From: Spongisporangium articulatum
GTDB taxonomy: Bacteria > Actinomycetota > Actinomycetes > Actinomycetales > Kineosporiaceae
Assembly (NCBI RefSeq): GCF_044465595.1
Contig: NZ_JBITLV010000005.1
Location: 310,001 to 374,000, forward strand
Length of the DNA: 64,000 nt
Reading direction: 5' to 3'
Each line of letters begins with the position of its first letter. Position 1 is the first letter of the stretch. Position numbers and translations under genes: made by a program. The notes beneath the pieces were generated by a model that saw only the letters and a list, made by a program, of their open reading frames with translations, ran no database searches and was not told the origin of the DNA. Positions 22,267-31,298 of the stretch are shown piece after piece.

Positions 22267-24021
22267 CTAGTTCTGGGCCGCCGGGGCCTCGGCGGTGCGC
22301 CGGACGACGGCCTCGATGCTCACGAACGGCAACCGCAGCGCCGCGGGCGCCGACTCCGGCACGACGGGGTGCTTCGGCGCCACGGGGGCCAGCCGCTCGT
22401 ACGCCGCCCCCAGCGCCGGGCGCGGGTCGACCTCGCCGCGGTTCGGCCAGAACGAGATGGCCCGCTCGGCCTGCGCGGTGATGGTGAGCGACGGGTTGAC
22501 CCCGAGGTTCGCCGACACCGTGGAACCGTCGACGATGTGCAGGTTCGGCAGCCCGAACGCCCGGTGGTAGGCGTCGACCACACCGTTCTCGGGCGAGTCG
22601 CCGATGGCGCAGCCGCCCAGGAAGTGCGCGGTGGTCGGGATGTTCGCCATCTCGTTCCACGTGCTGCCCTGGATGGCCCCGATCTCCTCGGCCACCAGCG
22701 CGTTCGCGTCGTACCCCGCCTTGATGAACGTCGGGTTCGGCTCGCCGTGACCCTGCCTCGACGTGAGCTTCACCCGGCCCGTCCAGCCCCGCTTCAGGTA
22801 CGTGGTCAGCGAGTTGTCGAGGGTCTGCATGACCAGCAGGATCATCGTCCGCTGGCTCCAGTGCCGCAGGTTCAGCAACAGCGCGGCCTTCGGCTGCGTG
22901 ACCAGCGTCTTCAGCAGCTGCCCGACCCGCGAGCGCCCCGGCGACCCGTCGGTGGCCACCGTCTGCAGCAGGCCCATCGCGTTCGACCCGTGCCCGTACC
23001 GGCAGGGCTCGATGTGCGTGTTCTCGTCGGGGTGGAACGACGAGGTGATCGCCGTACCGAACGAGTAGTCGTTGTCCTTGTCGATCGTGAGCCGGCCGCT
23101 GCCGATGATCGCCTCGGAGTTCGTCCGGGTCAGCTCGCCCAGCTTGTCCGACAGGCCCGGCAGGTCGCCCCGCTGCTTCACCCGGTGCAGCAGGTTCTGC
23201 GTACCCCAGGTCCCGGCGGCCAGCACGACGTGCTGCGCGCGAATGGTGCTGCGGCGCTTCCGGACCCACGCCCCGGTGCGGGCGGTCGAGACCTCCCACG
23301 TGCCGTCGTACAACTGCTTCAGGCCGGTCACCGTGGTGAGCGGCTGGACCGAGACCCCGGCCCGCTCGGCCAGGTACAGGTAGTTCTTGACCAGCGTGTT
23401 CTTGGCGCCGACCCGGCAGCCCGACATGCAGGCGCCGCACTCGGTGCAACCCGTGCGCGCCGGCCCGGCGCCACCGAAGAACGGGTCGGGCGACTCGACA
23501 CCCGGCTTGTCGAAGAACACCCCGACAGGCGTCGCGTGGAACGTGTCCCCGACGCCCATCTTGTCGGCGACCTTCTTGATCACCTTGTCGGCCGGGGTCA
23601 TCGTCGGGTTCGGCGTGACGCCGAGCATCCGGCTGGCCTGGTCGTAGTACGGGTCGAGCTCGTCGGCCCAGTCGGTGATGTGGGCCCACTGCAGGTCCGC
23701 GAAGAACGGCGGCAGCGGCCGGTACAGCGTGTTCGCGTAGACCAGCGACCCGCCGCCCACGCCCGCGCCGGCCAGGATCATCACGTTCTTCAGGAAGTGG
23801 ATGCGCTGGATGCCGTAGCAACCCAGCCGCGGCGCCCACAGGTACGAGCGCAGCCGCCACGAGGTCTTGGCGAACTCGTCGTCCTTGAACCGGCGGCCGG
23901 CCTCCAGCACGGTGACCGTGTAACCCTTCTCGGCCAGGCGCAGCGCGCTGACGCTGCCGCCGAACCCCGACCCGATGACGACGACGTCGACGTCGGTCTT
24001 CGACCGCGCGCTCTCCGCCAT
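22267..24021 (-). CDS. choD: GMC-family FAD oxidoreductase, ChoD (cholesterol oxidase)-like
   Basis: A 584-residue flavoprotein closely resembling mycobacterial ChoD along its whole length. The FAD motif is GSGFGG (17-22), and family blocks include FAKTSWRLRSYLWAPRLGC, MILAGAGVGGGSLVYANTL and HFLGGCAIGDSPENGVVDAYHR. The C-terminus has the GMC active-site region DGSTVSANLGVNPSLTITA. A CxxCxxCxxxC set sits in CTECGACMSGC (about 191-201). Similarity to ChoD is strong, but ChoD itself has disputed cholesterol oxidase activity, so the substrate should be read as steroid-like and unproven. Starts ATG 24021 with GGAGGC upstream. Its promoter region holds nested palindromes. Confidence 0.9.
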   Translation of the reverse strand: MAESARSKTDVDVVVIGSGFGGSVSALRLAEKGYTVTVLEAGRRFKDDEFAKTSWRLRSYLWAPRLGCYGIQRIHFLKNVMILAGAGVGGGSLVYANTLYRPLPPFFADLQWAHITDWADELDPYYDQASRMLGVTPNPTMTPADKVIKKVADKMGVGDTFHATPVGVFFDKPGVESPDPFFGGAGPARTGCTECGACMSGCRVGAKNTLVKNYLYLAERAGVSVQPLTTVTGLKQLYDGTWEVSTARTGAWVRKRRSTIRAQHVVLAAGTWGTQNLLHRVKQRGDLPGLSDKLGELTRTNSEAIIGSGRLTIDKDNDYSFGTAITSSFHPDENTHIEPCRYGHGSNAMGLLQTVATDGSPGRSRVGQLLKTLVTQPKAALLLNLRHWSQRTMILLVMQTLDNSLTTYLKRGWTGRVKLTSRQGHGEPNPTFIKAGYDANALVAEEIGAIQGSTWNEMANIPTTAHFLGGCAIGDSPENGVVDAYHRAFGLPNLHIVDGSTVSANLGVNPSLTITAQAERAISFWPNRGEVDPRPALGAAYERLAPVAPKHPVVPESAPAALRLPFVSIEAVVRRTAEAPAAQN

Positions 24022-24045
24022 GGCAGCCTCCTTGCTGTTGCGCCC

Positions 24046-24113
24046 CCTACGAATGGCCCGGTCAGGTGACCCGGATCACCTGGGCACACTACCGCGCGGT
24101 AGCCGTTCGTAGG
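24046..24113. promoter_or_regulatory. Nested palindromes in choD promoter region
   Basis: Three symmetrical elements lie 25-92 bases upstream of choD. The outer inverted pair CCTACGAATGGC (24046-24057) / GCCGTTCGTAGG (24102-24113) has 11 of 12 bases paired. Inside it are AGGTGA-N6-TCACCT (24064-24081) and the perfect 14-bp palindrome CTACCGCGCGGTAG (24089-24102). They look like operator sites; the regulator is not in the window or not recognisable. Confidence 0.6.
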
Positions 24114-24240
24114 AGACGTCCGGCGAATTGATTACACCGATCGTTGTAACGGTCCGGATCTTCCTGTGGACTTCCGCCTTCGGCCGCTCCCCCACCCGCT
24201 GCGGACCTATGGTGCGGACAGCTGAATGGGGGATCTCCAC

Positions 24241-25833
24241 GTGGACCTGAACACGGTCGACCGGCCTGCCCCGACGCGCCCGGCGCCGGCCCGCCCGGCC
24301 CGGCGGGACGTCGTCCTCGCCCTGCTCCCGGTGGCCGCGCTCGCCGCGGCGCTGCAGTGGTGGCCCGAGAACGGCGACCAGGCCCTGTTCGCCCAGACCG
24401 CGAGCCGGATGCGGGACGGCGTCGTCTACTACCGCGACTTCTGGGACATCAAGCAGCCGGGCGTGTACTGGTTCTACGAGCTCGGCGACCTCCTCGGACC
24501 CGGCGGGACCGGCGCCCGGCTGCTCGAGGGCGCGCTCGCCCTGGTCGCCGCCCGGCTGGTCCTGACGATCACCACCGACTGGGGTCTGCGGCGCACCGTC
24601 CGGCTGACCGCGCCGACGCTGGTCCTCGGCCCGTACCTGGTCTACGCCCACGTCGGCGGGGTCGGGCAGGTGGAGGGCCTGCTGAACCTGCTGCTCGTCG
24701 TCGCGCTCGCCGCCACCCTGCCGGTCGGCGGAGTGTTGCGCCCGGGGTGGGCCTGGTTCGTCGGCGGCCTGGCCGTCGGCGCCGTACCGGTTCTGAAGAC
24801 GGTGTACGGGCCGGTGCCGTTGCTGCTCGTCGTCCCGGCGCTGCTGCTCAGCCACCGCATCGACGCCCGCCGGACGCGCGGCCGCGTCGGCTGGGGTGTC
24901 CTCGGGGCGGTGCTGCCGGGCCTCGTCACGCTGGCCTACTTCGCCGCCCACGGCGCGCTCGACCTGGCGCTGCGGACCACCTTCCAGCTGCCCGCCCAGG
25001 TCACCGCCGACCCGACCGCCCCGGGCAGCGTGCACACCGTGGCGACCGCCCTCGTGACGATGTTCGCCCTGGTCGGGCCCCTCGCCCTCGTCGGGTTCCT
25101 CAGCGGCCTGCGCCGGGACGACGGGCGCCTGCTCGTGCTCCCACTGGCCGGGACGGCGGTCCTCGAGTTCGCGCTCGCCCTCCCCCAGGTGCCCACGCCG
25201 TACCGCTGGCTGATGGAGGCGGTCCCGCTCGGGCTGCTGGCGGCGCTCGGCCTGGAGCGCGTTCTCACCTTCCTGGACCGGACCCCCTCGCAGAGAAGGC
25301 TTTTCGTGCGGGCGCTGGCCGGGCTCGGCGCTCTGGCGCTGATCGTCCCGACGGCGCACGTCCCGCTCGACATCCTGAACGCGCCGGCCGGCGACCGGTT
25401 CGGCGTGAGCGAACGGGCCCGCATCGTGCGCGGCCAGGGCCTGCCGCCGATGGCCACCCGCCCCGTGGCCGCCGCCGCCCTGATGGCCGGCCGGATCCCC
25501 CCGGGCACGCCGGTCTTCATCCTCGGCGACCCCCGGATCGCGACCCTCCTGCAGACCGTTCCGGCGACCGAGATCAGCGGCTGGACGATCGGCCTGCCGG
25601 ACGGCGTCTGGGCCGAACTGGGGCGCGAGCTGAACCGCACCCGGCCGCGGTTCGTCTACGTGGACGCCCGCGACTGGAGTTCCGTCCGCCAGGGCGCGGG
25701 GGCTCCGGTGTTCGACCTGCTCGCCGAGCGTTACCGCGTGGTCGCCGCGAACGCCCAGGGCACCTGGTACGAGACCAGCGACGTCGGGATCCCGCTTCCC
25801 GAACCCGGCGGGAATCAGCTGTTCACGAGGTAG
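24241..25833 (+). CDS. GT-C (ArnT/PMT-like) polytopic glycosyltransferase
   Basis: A 530-residue protein with about ten hydrophobic segments. The first extracytoplasmic loop carries the GT-C motif area (QWWPENGDQALFAQTASRM) followed by YYRDFWDIKQPGVYWFYELG, a hallmark of the glycosyltransferase 39/ArnT-like group that uses polyprenyl-phosphate sugars. The C-terminal 120 residues form a soluble external domain. GTG at 24241 with GGGGGAT upstream is chosen; ATG at 24226 in the same frame is possible. The last 11 bases overlap the convergent ppx gene. The sugar and acceptor are unknown; cell-envelope glycosylation is likely. Confidence 0.82.
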   Translation: MDLNTVDRPAPTRPAPARPARRDVVLALLPVAALAAALQWWPENGDQALFAQTASRMRDGVVYYRDFWDIKQPGVYWFYELGDLLGPGGTGARLLEGALALVAARLVLTITTDWGLRRTVRLTAPTLVLGPYLVYAHVGGVGQVEGLLNLLLVVALAATLPVGGVLRPGWAWFVGGLAVGAVPVLKTVYGPVPLLLVVPALLLSHRIDARRTRGRVGWGVLGAVLPGLVTLAYFAAHGALDLALRTTFQLPAQVTADPTAPGSVHTVATALVTMFALVGPLALVGFLSGLRRDDGRLLVLPLAGTAVLEFALALPQVPTPYRWLMEAVPLGLLAALGLERVLTFLDRTPSQRRLFVRALAGLGALALIVPTAHVPLDILNAPAGDRFGVSERARIVRGQGLPPMATRPVAAAALMAGRIPPGTPVFILGDPRIATLLQTVPATEISGWTIGLPDGVWAELGRELNRTRPRFVYVDARDWSSVRQGAGAPVFDLLAERYRVVAANAQGTWYETSDVGIPLPEPGGNQLFTR

Positions 25834-26764
25834 GCACCAGGGACCAGGCGATGCCGTCGAGGATGTCCCGCTCGGACGTCACGACGCTGTCCACCCCGGC
25901 CTCCGACGCGACCCGGGCGACGAGCGTCCGCCAGATCAGCGCGCCGGCGCCGATCACGTCGACCCGGCCCGGGTGCATGTAGGGCAGCGCCGCCCGCTCG
26001 TCCCGCGACATCGCGATCAGCGAGTCGGCCGCGGCCCGCACGTCCGCCACGGGCAGCACGGAGGCGTGGATCCGCTCCGGCTGATACGAGGGCAACCCCA
26101 GCGCGTGCGCCGTGATGGTCGTGACCGAACCGGCCAGGCCGACCAGACTCCGGGACGACTCCAGCGGGACGACGCCCGCCACCTTCTCGAGCGCGGCCTC
26201 GACGTCCGCGGTGGCCGCGGCCCAGTCCGCACCGGGGCCGGCGAGGTCGTGGCGCTCGGTCAACCGGACGCACCCGATGTCGACCGACAACGCCGCGCTC
26301 ACGCCGTCCGTCCCCAGCACCACCTCGGTCGAGCCGCCGCCGAGGTCGACGACGCAGTAGGGCGCCGGGTGCCTGCCCCGCAGCTCACCGACGGCCCCGG
26401 CGAAGGAGAGCGCCGCCTCCTCCGCCCCCGGGATCACCTCAGGCGTGACGCCGAGCGCGTCGTGCACCCCCGCCACGAACTCGTCGCGGTTCGACGCATC
26501 GCGGGTCGCCGAGGTCGCCACGAACCGCAGCGCCGTGACCCCGGCGGCCGTGCACGCGGCCCCGTAGCGGCGGGCCACCTCGAGGGTGCGCTCCAGCGCC
26601 TCGGGGGCGAGCCGCCCGGTGCGGTCGACCCCCTGCCCGAGTCGCACGACCTCCATCGTGCGCTCGACGTCGACGAGCGTCCCGGCGTCCGCGTCGACGT
26701 CGGCGATCAGCAGCCGGATCGAGTTGGTCCCGCAGTCGACCGCCGCCACACGTTGCACACTCAC
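25823..26764 (-). CDS. ppx: Ppx/GppA family exopolyphosphatase
   Basis: A 313-residue ASKHA-fold phosphatase: phosphate-1 loop VAAVDCGTNSIRLLIADV (6-23), TSATRDASNRDEF (about 88-100) and the second loop VVDLGGGSTEVVLG (about 141-154). Short actinobacterial members hydrolyse polyphosphate or pppGpp. Starts at GTG 26764. It is the last gene of the eno / ftsB-like / DUF501 / ppx block, 36 bases after the DUF501 gene, a conserved actinobacterial order. Confidence 0.93.
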   Translation of the reverse strand: MSVQRVAAVDCGTNSIRLLIADVDADAGTLVDVERTMEVVRLGQGVDRTGRLAPEALERTLEVARRYGAACTAAGVTALRFVATSATRDASNRDEFVAGVHDALGVTPEVIPGAEEAALSFAGAVGELRGRHPAPYCVVDLGGGSTEVVLGTDGVSAALSVDIGCVRLTERHDLAGPGADWAAATADVEAALEKVAGVVPLESSRSLVGLAGSVTTITAHALGLPSYQPERIHASVLPVADVRAAADSLIAMSRDERAALPYMHPGRVDVIGAGALIWRTLVARVASEAGVDSVVTSERDILDGIAWSLVPTS

Positions 26765-26800
26765 GCGTACGCCTTCCTGGTGTAGGACTGATATGCCAGG

Positions 26801-27295
26801 TCAGACGCAGGGTCCGGACGCCCACCAGTCGGGCAGCGCGTCCAGGGCCTCGTCGCCCAGCGGGTTCACGCCCCGACCGGCGGCCAGCGCGTGCCCGACG
26901 AGGACGTGCAGGCACTTGACCCGCGTCGGCATCCCCCCGGCCGAGACCCCCTCGATCTCCGGCACCTGGGCGCCGACCTCGGCCCCGATCGCCGCCCGCC
27001 GGGCCAGGTAGTCCTCGTGCGCCGCCCGGTACGCCGCGGCGAGCTCCTCGTCCGACTCGAGGCGCTGAGTCATCTCGCGCATCAGCCCCGACGCCTCGAG
27101 GGTGCCGATCGCCCCCGCCGCCTTCGGGCAGGTCAGGTAGTACGTCGTCGGGAACGGCGTGCCGTCGTCCAGCCGCGGCTCGGTGGCCACCACGTCGGGG
27201 TTGCCGCACGGGCAGCGGTGGGCCACCGCGTGCACCCCCCGCGGGGGCCGGCCGAGCTGCCGGTGGACGGCCTCCAGATCCTGCGGTTCAGCCAC
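26801..27295 (-). CDS. DUF501 domain protein
   Basis: A 164-residue conserved actinobacterial protein. It has two cysteine-containing segments (HRCPCGNPDVV at about 27-37 and YLTCPKAAGAIG at about 53-64) and a C-terminal VKCLHVLVGHALAAGRGVNPLGDEALD, all typical of DUF501. Function is unknown; the cysteines might bind a metal. Its start overlaps the end of the FtsB-like gene by eight bases, and it keeps the usual position between ftsB and ppx, suggesting a link to growth or division. Confidence 0.9.
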   Translation of the reverse strand: MAEPQDLEAVHRQLGRPPRGVHAVAHRCPCGNPDVVATEPRLDDGTPFPTTYYLTCPKAAGAIGTLEASGLMREMTQRLESDEELAAAYRAAHEDYLARRAAIGAEVGAQVPEIEGVSAGGMPTRVKCLHVLVGHALAAGRGVNPLGDEALDALPDWWASGPCV

Positions 27296-27995
27296 CCGGG
27301 GTGCCCCCGGCGACCTGCGCCGACGTCCACACGTTCGCGTACCAGGGCGACCGGGCCTGCGGGACGTCGGCCGCCTGCGACTTCGGGTCGCTCGCCTTCT
27401 CGTCCGCGGCCCGGTCCTGCACCACGTAGGCGGTCTCCCCGGGCAGCACGTAGTGCAGCCGCAACCGGGCCTGCGCCTTCACGTAGTCGTCGTCCTGCCA
27501 GCGGCGACGCTGCGCCTCCAGCGACGCGACGTCCTTCTGGGCCTGCGCGACCTGGCTGCGCGCGGTCTCGATCTGCGAGCGCTGCACCAGCCACTTCTGG
27601 AAGTACGGGAGGATGAGCACCGCCAGCAGGATCGCGACCGCCCCGACCACCCACAGCGGCCGGCCCGTCCCGGCCCGGACCCCCGCGCGTCCCTCCCCGC
27701 GGCCGGGAGCGGCCGACGGCGGGCGGGACGACGCCTGCCGGTTCGCCGGGGCGGTCACCGACCGCTGGCGCGCGGGTCGCGAACGGCCCCCGGACGACGG
27801 GCGCGCGGTCGGACTCTTCGCCGGCGCCTTGGGTGCCGTCCTGGGTGTCGTCCCGGGTGCGCCCCGCGTGACCGCCCGTGAACCCGCCGCGGTGGCGGGG
27901 GTCGTCCCTTGAGTCGGGCGCATGCCGACGCCCGGCTCCCGGTCGTCTCCCGAACCGGGAGCGCGACCGGGGGCCGGAGGTCGACGAGGGCTCAC
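27288..27995 (-). CDS. ftsB: FtsB/DivIC-like septum formation initiator
   Basis: A 235-residue protein. A long proline-, alanine- and arginine-rich cytoplasmic N-terminus (1-110) precedes one membrane segment (about 112-130, LWVVGAVAILLAVLILPYF). A coiled coil follows (about 133-170, RSQIETARSQVAQAQKDVASLEAQRRRWQ), then the FtsB end DDDYVKAQARLRLHYVLPGETAYVV. This is the actinobacterial FtsB form, part of the FtsQLB division complex. GTG at 27995 is the start, eight bases after enolase; a later ATG at 27923 would only shorten the disordered tail. Confidence 0.88.
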   Translation of the reverse strand: MSPRRPPAPGRAPGSGDDREPGVGMRPTQGTTPATAAGSRAVTRGAPGTTPRTAPKAPAKSPTARPSSGGRSRPARQRSVTAPANRQASSRPPSAAPGRGEGRAGVRAGTGRPLWVVGAVAILLAVLILPYFQKWLVQRSQIETARSQVAQAQKDVASLEAQRRRWQDDDYVKAQARLRLHYVLPGETAYVVQDRAADEKASDPKSQAADVPQARSPWYANVWTSAQVAGGTPGG

Positions 27996-28002
27996 CTGGA
28001 CA

Positions 28003-29283
28003 TCAGCTCCGCGTGAACCGCGGGAAGGCGCCGGCGCCCGCGTACACCGCGGCGTCGTCCAGCTCCTCCTCGATGCGCAGCAGCTGGTTGTACTTGGCCA
28101 CCCGGTCGGACCGGGCCGGGGCGCCGGTCTTGATCTGGCCGCAGTCGGTCGCGACCGCGAGGTCGGCGATCGTGGTGTCCTCGGTCTCGCCCGAGCGGTG
28201 GCTCATCATGCAGCGGTAGCCGTTGCGGTGGGCCAGGGCGACGGCGTCGAGGGTCTCGGTCAGCGTGCCGATCTGGTTGACCTTGACCAGCAGCGCGTTG
28301 GCCGCGCCCTCGGCGATGCCGCGGGCCAGGCGGGTCGGGTTGGTCACGAACAGGTCGTCGCCGACGATCTGCACCCGGTTGCCGACGGCGGCGGTCAGGC
28401 CGGTCCAGCCCTCCCAGTCGTCCTCGGACAGCGGGTCCTCGATGGAGACCAGCGGGAAGTCGCTGACCAGCTGCGTGTAGAAGTCGATCATCTCGCCGGA
28501 GCTGCGCTTGCTGCCCTCGAACGAGTAGGAGCCGTCGGCGTAGAACTCGGTGGCCGCGACGTCCAGCGCGAGCGCCACGTCGGAGCCGAGGCTGTAGCCG
28601 GCCTTGTCGATGGCGGTGGCGATCAGCTCGAGCGCCTCCTTGGTACCGGCCACGCTCGGGGCGAACCCGCCCTCGTCGCCGAGCCCGGTCGACAGGCCCT
28701 GGGCCTTCAGCACCGACTTCAGCGAGTGGTAGATCTCGGCGCCGGAGCGCAGCGCCTCCTTGAAGGAGGGCGCGCCGAGCGGCGCGATCATGAACTCCTG
28801 GACGTCGACGCCGCTGTCGGCGTGGGCGCCACCGTTGAGGATGTTCATCATCGGCACCGGCAGCACGTGCGCGTTCGGGCCGCCGACGTAGCGGAACAGG
28901 GGAAGGTCGGCGCTGTCGGCGGCGGCCTTGGCCACGGCGAGGCTGACGCCGAGGATCGCGTTCGCGCCCAGGCTGCCCTTGTTGTCGGTGCCGTCCAGGT
29001 CCAGCATCGCCTGGTCGATCAGCCGCTGGTCGGCGGCGTCGAAGCCGATGATCTCGGGCATGATCTGCTCGGTCACGGCCTGGGCCGCGTCCTGCACGCC
29101 CTTGCCCAGGTAGCGGGAGCCGCCGTCGCGGCGCTCGACCGCCTCGAACGCACCCGTGGACGCACCCGACGGGACCGCCGCGCGGGCGATCGTGCCGTCG
29201 TCCAGCGCCACCTCGACCTCGACGGTGGGGTTGCCCCGCGAGTCGAGGATCTCCCGACCCGCTACCGCCTCGATGCTTGCCAT
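28003..29283 (-). CDS. eno: Enolase (phosphopyruvate hydratase)
   Basis: A 426-residue glycolytic enzyme converting 2-phosphoglycerate to phosphoenolpyruvate. It shows the full set of enolase blocks: AVAGREILDSRGNPTVEVEV at the start in parts, GDEGGFAPS (about 205-213), the metal ligands in LALDV, IEDPLSEDDW and GDDLFVTN, and the C-terminal signature SHRSGETEDTTIADLAV. Length is normal. ATG 29283. It heads the eno / ftsB / DUF501 / ppx run. Confidence 0.97.
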   Translation of the reverse strand: MASIEAVAGREILDSRGNPTVEVEVALDDGTIARAAVPSGASTGAFEAVERRDGGSRYLGKGVQDAAQAVTEQIMPEIIGFDAADQRLIDQAMLDLDGTDNKGSLGANAILGVSLAVAKAAADSADLPLFRYVGGPNAHVLPVPMMNILNGGAHADSGVDVQEFMIAPLGAPSFKEALRSGAEIYHSLKSVLKAQGLSTGLGDEGGFAPSVAGTKEALELIATAIDKAGYSLGSDVALALDVAATEFYADGSYSFEGSKRSSGEMIDFYTQLVSDFPLVSIEDPLSEDDWEGWTGLTAAVGNRVQIVGDDLFVTNPTRLARGIAEGAANALLVKVNQIGTLTETLDAVALAHRNGYRCMMSHRSGETEDTTIADLAVATDCGQIKTGAPARSDRVAKYNQLLRIEEELDDAAVYAGAGAFPRFTRS

Positions 29284-29350
29284 CAGTTCGCTCCTGCCGT
29301 CGGGTGCCTGGTCAGCCGGGTCCCGGCCGCTCAGGGATGTCGGGACAAAC

Positions 29351-31027
29351 CTAGTCGAGCGCCAGCAGCCCTCGAAGGTGGCGGGGCGGTGGCGAGCCGT
29401 GCGAGAGCATCTCGTCGTGCACCTGGCGGCGGTCGCAGCCCGGTCGCGCCTGGGCCAGGTCGACCGCCAACTCGCTCACCTCGCGGTAGCCGACGTAGTA
29501 GGTGGCCAGTTGCGCCGAGGTGAGCTGGGCCCGCCGCCACTTGCCGGCGGCCTCGCCCTCCTCCTGGTGGCCGCGTTCGACCATCAGCCGCCGCGCCTCC
29601 TCCTCGGTCATGCCGTGGGCGTGCACCCGGATGTCCAGGATCGCGTTGATCGTGCTGCGCAGCTGCATCTTCAGCTGCTGCATGCGCAGCCCGGCGTCCA
29701 CCTCCGGGCCCAGGCCGAGCCCGGCCTCGGCCAGCATCTCCTCGGCGTAGACGGCCCAGCCCTCGACGAACGGGCCGGACCGGAACGCGGCCCGCACCCG
29801 GGTGCCGGCCCGGTGCCGCGCGGCGTGGGCCAGCTGCAGCACGTGCCCGGGCACACCCTCGTGCACGGACAGGTCGCGCAGCATGTGGCCGTTGTACTCG
29901 CGGTAGAACGACCCGACCCGCTCGGGCGACCAGCCCGCCGGGGTCGGTGACACCGCGAAGATCATCGGGACGTCGGCCGCCCGGGGTTCCAGCGGGCCCG
30001 GCGCGTCGCAGTAGGCGACGGCCACCCCGCGCCGGATCTCGGGCATCTCCTCGACGACCACCCCGACGTCCGGCACCGTGACCAGGTCGAGCTCGCGGAC
30101 CCGGGCCGTGGCCGCGGCCAGCGCGTCGCGGCACAGGTCGAGGATGCTGGCGTCGGTCACCGGCGCCCCGTGCGCGAGCCCGTCGAGCACCTCGCGGACG
30201 AGCCCGGGCCGCGGCGGGACGCGGGCGAACGTCGCGGCCTCCTCGGCGATGCGCTCCTCGATCGCCTGCAGGTCCGACTCCGCCCGGGTGAGCAACGCGT
30301 CGGGGCCGGTCTCGGTGTCGAGCGTGTACCAGAGCCGGGCCGCGTAGGCCTGCTCGCCGAGCGCCGGGTCCCGGTCGCTGCGCGGCAGCCGGTCCTCCAG
30401 CCAGGCGCGGTGCTCCAGCAGCGCCGCGGCGGCCGGTTCGCGGGCCGCCACGACGGTCCGCGCCGCGGCCGGGTCGGCCGCCAGGAGGGGTTCGAGGTCG
30501 GCGTCGATCAGGTTCAGTACCCCGGTGGTGCGTGAGATCGCCGTCTCCACATGCACTCTCGGCATGTTCCGCAAGGTGTCGCGAGCGACCTCGAGGACTT
30601 CGGGGACGGCGGTCAGCCGGGCGCCGAGAGCCCGCAGCCGTTCGGCCGGGGTGCCCGTCTCCTTGGCGATCAGCGGGTAGAGCGCGTCACCGGGCAGGTG
30701 CAACAGCGGATCCCACTCGTGCGCGCGCAGCTCGGCCAGCTCCCACACCTCGCGGGTGACGGCGGTGCGGAGGATCTCGAGGTCGACGCGGTCGTCCGGG
30801 GCCAGCGCGGTGTCGTCGACGTCGTCCAGCGCCGACAGCGCGTCGGCCAGCGTGCCGGTGTGGGTCGCGACGGCGTCCGGTGACCAGTCGGTGAGCCGGT
30901 CGTCGAACCGGTGGTCACCGAGGTCGGTGGCCCACTCGGGGCGGGCGCTCAGCAGCGCGTCGAGCACGTTCTCGGCCACCCCACGGAAGCGGTGGGTCGT
31001 CCCGGGGTCACCGAACAGGTCACTCAC
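29351..31027 (-). CDS. DUF885 family putative peptidase
   Basis: A 558-residue protein of the DUF885 family, thought to be cytosolic zinc carboxypeptidase-like enzymes. The key segment is LRDLSVHEGVPGHVLQLAHA (about 381-400), where HEGVPGH supplies likely metal ligands, with later MTEEEARRLMVERGH and ATYYVGYREVSEL helices. No signal peptide, so probably cytoplasmic. Starts at GTG 31027. It lies between eno and mazG on the same strand with its own 67-base gap to eno. Substrates of the family are unknown. Confidence 0.87.
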   Translation of the reverse strand: MSDLFGDPGTTHRFRGVAENVLDALLSARPEWATDLGDHRFDDRLTDWSPDAVATHTGTLADALSALDDVDDTALAPDDRVDLEILRTAVTREVWELAELRAHEWDPLLHLPGDALYPLIAKETGTPAERLRALGARLTAVPEVLEVARDTLRNMPRVHVETAISRTTGVLNLIDADLEPLLAADPAAARTVVAAREPAAAALLEHRAWLEDRLPRSDRDPALGEQAYAARLWYTLDTETGPDALLTRAESDLQAIEERIAEEAATFARVPPRPGLVREVLDGLAHGAPVTDASILDLCRDALAAATARVRELDLVTVPDVGVVVEEMPEIRRGVAVAYCDAPGPLEPRAADVPMIFAVSPTPAGWSPERVGSFYREYNGHMLRDLSVHEGVPGHVLQLAHAARHRAGTRVRAAFRSGPFVEGWAVYAEEMLAEAGLGLGPEVDAGLRMQQLKMQLRSTINAILDIRVHAHGMTEEEARRLMVERGHQEEGEAAGKWRRAQLTSAQLATYYVGYREVSELAVDLAQARPGCDRRQVHDEMLSHGSPPPRHLRGLLALD

Positions 31028-31075
31028 CCGGTCAATGGTGCCTCACGGGCGCGCCCGCGAGGGCAGGGTGCGCCC

Positions 31076-31228
31076 GTGGACGGGCGGTGGTGGCGACTGA
31101 TCTTCGTCCCGATACTCCTGACGTGGGGTCTGCCCCTCCTGGTCGCGGCCTTCAGAGTGGCGACCCGGCACCGGCACGTCCCGCTACCGACCGATCCCAC
31201 GGTGGCCTTCCACGCCGCCCGTCCCTGA
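31076..31228 (+). CDS. Possible 50-residue single-span membrane protein
   Basis: A short frame starting GTG 31076 encodes DGRWWRLIFVPILLTWGLPL followed by LVAAFRVATRHRHVP, a single hydrophobic segment with basic flanks. It is divergent from the DUF885 gene (48-base gap), and its stop codon lies in the left arm of the inverted repeat at 31224-31298 that also holds the mazG stop. The evidence is only hydrophobicity, codon third-position GC and neat placement; it may not be a gene. Confidence 0.4.
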   Translation: MDGRWWRLIFVPILLTWGLPLLVAAFRVATRHRHVPLPTDPTVAFHAARP

Positions 31229-31298
31229 TCAAGATCACTGTCGCAGCCGGGGTCTTGCGAGTGGAACTCGGCGAGACCCGGCAGCGACGACGATCAGG
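31224..31298. terminator. Bidirectional hairpin terminator with both stop codons in its arms
   Basis: Outer arms CCTGATC (31224-31230) and GATCAGG (31292-31298) enclose a long imperfect stem: GTCGC-A-GCCGGG pairs with CCCGGC-A-GCGAC (31240-31288), closed by GAGT-GGA-ACTC. The mazG stop (minus) lies in the right outer arm and the small frame's stop (plus) in the left one. Confidence 0.75.
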
